Positions 60,143-64,000 of a DNA stretch of 64,000 nucleotides are shown one piece after another. The position numbers were made by a program, and so were the translations under genes. Below the pieces are notes generated by a model, which saw nothing but the letters and a program-made list of their open reading frames with translations, searched no databases and had not been told where the DNA came from. This DNA comes from CAVYHJ01 sp963768165 [NCBI: uncultured bacterium]. GTDB lineage: Bacteria; UBP4; UBA4092. The stretch is taken from positions 186,001 through 250,000 of the forward strand of contig CAVYHJ010000002.1 in NCBI GenBank assembly GCA_963768165.1, written 5' to 3'. The first letter of the stretch is position 1. Each line of letters begins with the position of its first letter.

Positions 60143-62569
60143 TTAATATTTTTCCCAGTCATCTATATCTACAGTCGATGGTGTCAGTATCAAATGGGTT
60201 ATGGATAAGGGAGGGAGATTGTAGGTGAAAGAATTCCCGGTTACTGGAATAACGGACGGTCCGATGATGGATGTTCCACTGCTTGAGGCTACCGAATAAA
60301 CGGTGGCACTATTGAACGTAGTGAGACTGCTAATCGTAAAATTTCCCTGGATGGACGATGTCCAATTTTTATTCAGCACCATGATATGCAATTGCGATTG
60401 ATTACTGGACATTACAGAGGCATAGATGGAACTATCTACCGTATCGTTCATCAACGCCTGCACATGAGTATCGCCAAAGGTGGAATTTTTACCGTCATAG
60501 TTCCGATACATTCGAAAAGCCAAGGAAATAAAATTATCTACCGATCCCCAATAACTTGCCGCATAAACCCCGTATTTCCCACAAATTCCAAAAAAGTCCG
60601 CTTGGGCAATTCCCCCCGTAATATCCCAACTGCCGCCAAAACTATATTCCGAAAATGATGTTTTTGTACCGGGATAGTAATTATAAATGGAAGTTTGAAT
60701 GGTCGGAATAAGCGGTAAATAGGCATCGTAATATTGTCCAATCCAGCTATTCTCAACATAATTCTTATCCCATAATGTCCGCGGCGCTTGTAGCCGGACG
60801 GTCTTATCTGAATACGTATCGGAGTCGGAATTTGTCCCCGTAATGGAATTTCCCTCAGAGCCAGCAGCGGAAGAATAATAATGCAGATCCAACACATCCA
60901 ACAATCGTTCTCCTATAGTCACAGAAGCTTTATGCACTGTATCCAAATAGTACGATAAAAACCAATCCGGTGAATACCCGTTATCTACATTGGCCCAATC
61001 CGGAGCACCTTGCAAAGTCAGATAACCTTCAAAACCATATTCCACCGGGCCAAACACCATGGCCGTCGAATCCACCGACTTGATGGCAGAAGAACAGGCT
61101 ATCGTCTTCTGAACCAGTTCCGTACAACAGGTTGCTGTGGGATGAATTTCCTTATGTGTTCCCGACCAAATCGAGGGTTCATTATCCAAGTCATAGAAGG
61201 GAATTCCACCGGTTACCTGACTTAATGTACTGAAAGAGCTTAGACTGCTGCCACCCGTACCAAACCTATTCACCAGATAGTTCACTTGTTCATCCATATA
61301 CACCGTAGCCCCATCATCATAACTTGTCTCTGTCGGTTTCGTGGTAAAGGCGGAACCTTTATGAAACGCTATCGGGTTAAATCTCCACGATTGAAATGAC
61401 GTCGTACTGACGTCCCCCGTATCATCTGCCGAAACATACCCAGCCATCTGGATCGTTAATAGGTTCTGTGCCGTGTAATGGGAGCGGGTATCTAAGACAT
61501 ACACCGTGTTGGTCGTACACGGATTCGCGTTAAAACTGCCAGAAACACCGCTGGGATACATACCATCATCGCTCTCAAAATACCAGTCACTTCCTGCATT
61601 GGACCAATTAGTGACCCAGTTATAGGCGGACAAACGGTTTCCGCCCATGCGAAATAAAGTAAAGTTCTCTCCCCCTACCAAAGGCCCGAAATTAATTCCA
61701 TAAATATAGGGACTAATGGCTTGTTGTTCCAATTGAGGGGAGATAGAGTAATTGATTGTGATTTGAGACAGGGTAATGGATAAAGCTTGGGTGGCTGTGG
61801 ATCCCACTGAATCAGTTACTTTCACAGTAAAGTCATAAACACCTAATGAAGTCGGAGTTCCTGAAATAGTGCCTGAACTATAGAAAGTCAACCCGGGAGG
61901 TAATGTTCCCGTCGTTGTAGTCCAAGTATAGGGAGGAGTCCCATTCGCTGCTTGAAGGATCTGATTATAAGGAAAATTAATTGTTCCATTGGGTAAACTG
62001 GAGGTCGTGATAATTAAAGAAGGTGTTGTCGTAGATAGGGAGGGGCCAAAAATAACATTGTCAATTTTAAAAGTATAATTTCCGGTATTGGTCCCGATAA
62101 GAATTTGAAGGCCAATCCGATCCATCGGAGTTCCAATCCCGGTGTCATTTCCATATAATATGCTTGACTGCCAAGAGTTGGATAAAGTCAACCATGATCC
62201 ATTAGCCCAGGTCCATCCAGAACCTTGTTGCGAATATACTTGTGCATTGGGGGAAGATGCAGAATTGGTACATGCAACATACATACTCAAGATAGTATCA
62301 GTTCCCAATGTAAATGGTGGATTCGAGTAATAGACATCTATATTGGCACTGGTAGATGAAGTTTTGTTTACATAGACATAAAGACAGTCCTCACCGGAAT
62401 ATCCACCGGGTCCCCAACCGATAGTAAAAGAACCATAGTTACCACTTTCCCAGGCAGCTACCCAACCGGTGGTATTACTCGATTGGGAAAAGAAATCTGA
62501 ATATGATGCAATTACAGGGCTGAGAATGGTTAGGGAAAGTAGAAGAGTTGAAATAAGAAGTTTTTTCAT
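60143..62569 (-). CDS. Secreted multidomain GH44 glycoside hydrolase 2
   Basis: 808 residues. Signal peptide (to about residue 21), then a beta-sandwich carbohydrate-binding-like region (about 25-175), a putative Ig domain (about 185-270; LPPGLTFYSSGTISGTPTSL and FTVKVTDSVGSTATQ) and a GH44 domain (about 275-795) with DLDNEPSIW and FSEYSFGG catalytic blocks. It shares about 240 bp of identical DNA with copy 3, so conversion between them is recent. Confidence 0.9.
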   Translation of the reverse strand: MKKLLISTLLLSLTILSPVIASYSDFFSQSSNTTGWVAAWESGNYGSFTIGWGPGGYSGEDCLYVYVNKTSSTSANIDVYYSNPPFTLGTDTILSMYVACTNSASSPNAQVYSQQGSGWTWANGSWLTLSNSWQSSILYGNDTGIGTPMDRIGLQILIGTNTGNYTFKIDNVIFGPSLSTTTPSLIITTSSLPNGTINFPYNQILQAANGTPPYTWTTTTGTLPPGLTFYSSGTISGTPTSLGVYDFTVKVTDSVGSTATQALSITLSQITINYSISPQLEQQAISPYIYGINFGPLVGGENFTLFRMGGNRLSAYNWVTNWSNAGSDWYFESDDGMYPSGVSGSFNANPCTTNTVYVLDTRSHYTAQNLLTIQMAGYVSADDTGDVSTTSFQSWRFNPIAFHKGSAFTTKPTETSYDDGATVYMDEQVNYLVNRFGTGGSSLSSFSTLSQVTGGIPFYDLDNEPSIWSGTHKEIHPTATCCTELVQKTIACSSAIKSVDSTAMVFGPVEYGFEGYLTLQGAPDWANVDNGYSPDWFLSYYLDTVHKASVTIGERLLDVLDLHYYSSAAGSEGNSITGTNSDSDTYSDKTVRLQAPRTLWDKNYVENSWIGQYYDAYLPLIPTIQTSIYNYYPGTKTSFSEYSFGGSWDITGGIAQADFFGICGKYGVYAASYWGSVDNFISLAFRMYRNYDGKNSTFGDTHVQALMNDTVDSSIYASVMSSNQSQLHIMVLNKNWTSSIQGNFTISSLTTFNSATVYSVASSSGTSIIGPSVIPVTGNSFTYNLPPLSITHLILTPSTVDIDDWEKY

Positions 62570-62688
62570 CGGAAGGACTATCCTTTCAAATAAATAATTT
62601 ATGATACGTTAAATTTACCTCAATCGGTGAGGTCATGTCAATGGATCTTAACCAATAAAAACGCGATAGAAATAGTGGAAGAATAAAT

Positions 62689-62719
62689 AAAAAAAGGAGT
62701 GTTCTGACATGAACACCCC
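62689..62719 (-). terminator. Intrinsic terminator after GH44-3
   Basis: Minus strand GGGGTGTTC...GAACACTCC followed by a T7 run, 41 bp past the stop. Confidence 0.75.
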
Positions 62720-62760
62720 TATATACTCATTATTATAAAATTCTAGTAGAATGTCTCTAG

Positions 62761-64000
62761 TTAATCTTTCTTCCAGTCAGGTACATTAAGATTTACAGGC
62801 ATCAATATAAAATGGGTAATGGATAAGGGAGGGAGATTGTAGATGAAAGAATTCCCGGTCACTGGAATAACAGATGGCCCGATGATGGATGTTCCACTGG
62901 TTGAGACTATCGAATAAACGGTTGCAGTATCGAAAGTGTATAGACTGCTAATCGTAAAATTTCCCTGGATGGACTGAGTCCAATTTTTATTCAACACCAT
63001 GATATGTAATTCCTGATTACTCGACATCACAGAGGCATAGATGGAGGTGTCTGTGGTATCATCCATCAATGCCTGGACATGAGTATCCCCAAAAGTGGAA
63101 TTTTTCCCGTCATAATTCCGATACATTTTATAGGCCAAGGAAGTATACTTGTCTCCCTGACCCAAGGACCAATAGCACGCCGCATAAACCCCATATTTCC
63201 CATAAATTCCTAAAGCATCCGCTTGCGCTATCCCACCCGTAATATCCCAACCGCCGCCAAAGCTGTATTCCGTAAATGAGTTTTTTGTACCGGGATAGTA
63301 ATTATTGATGGAAGTTTGGATGGTCGGAATAAGCGGCAGATATTGGTCATTCCATTGTGCAATCCAGCTTGGTTCAATATAATTCTTATCCCATAATGTC
63401 CGCGGTGCTTGTAGCCGAACTTGTTTATCACTCAATGTATCACTGGTAGGCGTTGTCCCCGTAATGGAATTTCCTTCAGAACCAGTAGGGGAAGAATAAT
63501 AATGAAGATCCAACACATCCAACAATCGTTCTCCAAAAGTCACAGAGGCTTGTTTCACAGTGTCCAAATAGTACGATAAAAACCAGTTCGGTGAATATCC
63601 GGTGCTCACACTGGCCCAATCCGGTGCACCTTGCAAAGTCAGATAACCTTCAAAACCATATTCCACCGGACCGAACACCAAAGCCGTTGAATCTACCGAC
63701 TTGATGGCAGAAGAACAGGCAATCGTCTTTTGAACTAATTCCGTACAACAAGTTGCTGTGGGATGAATTTCCTTATGTGTTCCCGACCAAATCGAGGGTT
63801 CATTATCCAAGTCATAGAAGGGAATTCCACCGGTTACCTGACTTAATGTACTGAAAGAGCTTAGACTGCTGCCACCCGTACCAAACCTATTCACCAGATA
63901 GTTCACTTGTTCATCCATATACACCGTAGCCCCATCATCATAACTTGTCTCTGTCGGTTTCGTGGTAAAGGCGGAACCTTTATGAAACGCTATGGGATTA
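62761..64000 (-). CDS. GH44 glycoside hydrolase 3, 5' end beyond window
   Basis: Only the last 413 codons are in the window; the frame is open to its right edge, and residues upstream of the first Met match copies 1 and 2 (NPIAFHKGSAFTTKPTETS). Catalytic blocks DLDNEPSIW and FTEYSFGG are present. The stop is followed by a terminator. Signal peptide and any binding domains lie outside the window. Confidence 0.9.
   Translation of the reverse strand, partial: NPIAFHKGSAFTTKPTETSYDDGATVYMDEQVNYLVNRFGTGGSSLSSFSTLSQVTGGIPFYDLDNEPSIWSGTHKEIHPTATCCTELVQKTIACSSAIKSVDSTALVFGPVEYGFEGYLTLQGAPDWASVSTGYSPNWFLSYYLDTVKQASVTFGERLLDVLDLHYYSSPTGSEGNSITGTTPTSDTLSDKQVRLQAPRTLWDKNYIEPSWIAQWNDQYLPLIPTIQTSINNYYPGTKNSFTEYSFGGGWDITGGIAQADALGIYGKYGVYAACYWSLGQGDKYTSLAYKMYRNYDGKNSTFGDTHVQALMDDTTDTSIYASVMSSNQELHIMVLNKNWTQSIQGNFTISSLYTFDTATVYSIVSTSGTSIIGPSVIPVTGNSFIYNLPPLSITHFILMPVNLNVPDWKKD

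Overview
The window comes from an uncultured-looking bacterium with moderate to low GC. I cannot place it in a phylum. A lipobox lipoprotein, a type II secretion or type IV pilin-like pseudopilin, PilS/PilR with tandem pilins and many secreted proteins suggest a diderm. Many short palindromic repeats and short intergenic relics are scattered through it. I see no rRNA, tRNA, CRISPR array, transposase or phage module.

Layout. 1-6.6 kb: methylmalonyl-CoA epimerase (cut by the window edge), a CaiB/BaiF CoA-transferase, rsmI with a 30-residue membrane microprotein ahead of it, a DUF4432 protein, a DUF624 membrane protein, a pseudopilin and a Kelch lipoprotein. 7.4-15 kb: a large secreted TPR/DUF3857 protein, a Gfo/Idh/MocA oxidoreductase and a three-gene ABC-2 exporter. 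15-20.3 kb: a zinc-type dehydrogenase, small membrane or secreted proteins, a PilZ protein and a large APC permease resembling the KimA potassium importer. 20.5-32.2 kb: an accessory stretch of duplicated small membrane proteins, secreted ankyrin proteins, a broken SBBP propeller gene, a frameshifted GT-C gene, a HicBA toxin-antitoxin pair and dense repeats. 32.3-47.6 kb: a potassium region with two complete kdp operons, a kinase-less KdpD, three divergent PII-like proteins, small helical or membrane proteins and an M23 peptidase. 47.8-51.4 kb: peptide deformylase, DUF309, Rieske and TPR genes. 51.4-56 kb: PilS/PilR, a sigma-54 promoter and three tandem pilins. 56-64 kb: a DUF2723/TPR membrane protein and three GH44 glycoside hydrolases in tandem.

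The main discovery is a c-di-AMP-linked potassium regulon. Four minus-strand elements match the ydaO (c-di-AMP) riboswitch core. They precede (1) the KimA-like permease, (2) kdpA1-B1-C1-D, (3) PII-1, a small ORF, kdpF and kdpA2-B2-C2, and (4) an M23 peptidase, an 84-residue membrane protein, PII-3, PII-2 and two small helical proteins. Potassium import and cell-wall hydrolysis are classic c-di-AMP targets. PII-like proteins inside such operons, next to Kdp instead of AmtB or glutamine synthetase, are not something I know to have been described. They make a candidate PII-Kdp regulatory module.

A second theme is the repeats. One repeat family lies in frame inside kdpD. A 51-bp one lies in frame inside the TPR/DUF3857 gene. 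One separates kdpB1 from kdpC1. Another supplies both a promoter and the C-terminal codons of small membrane proteins. All functional calls are read from sequence by eye; no database search was run.
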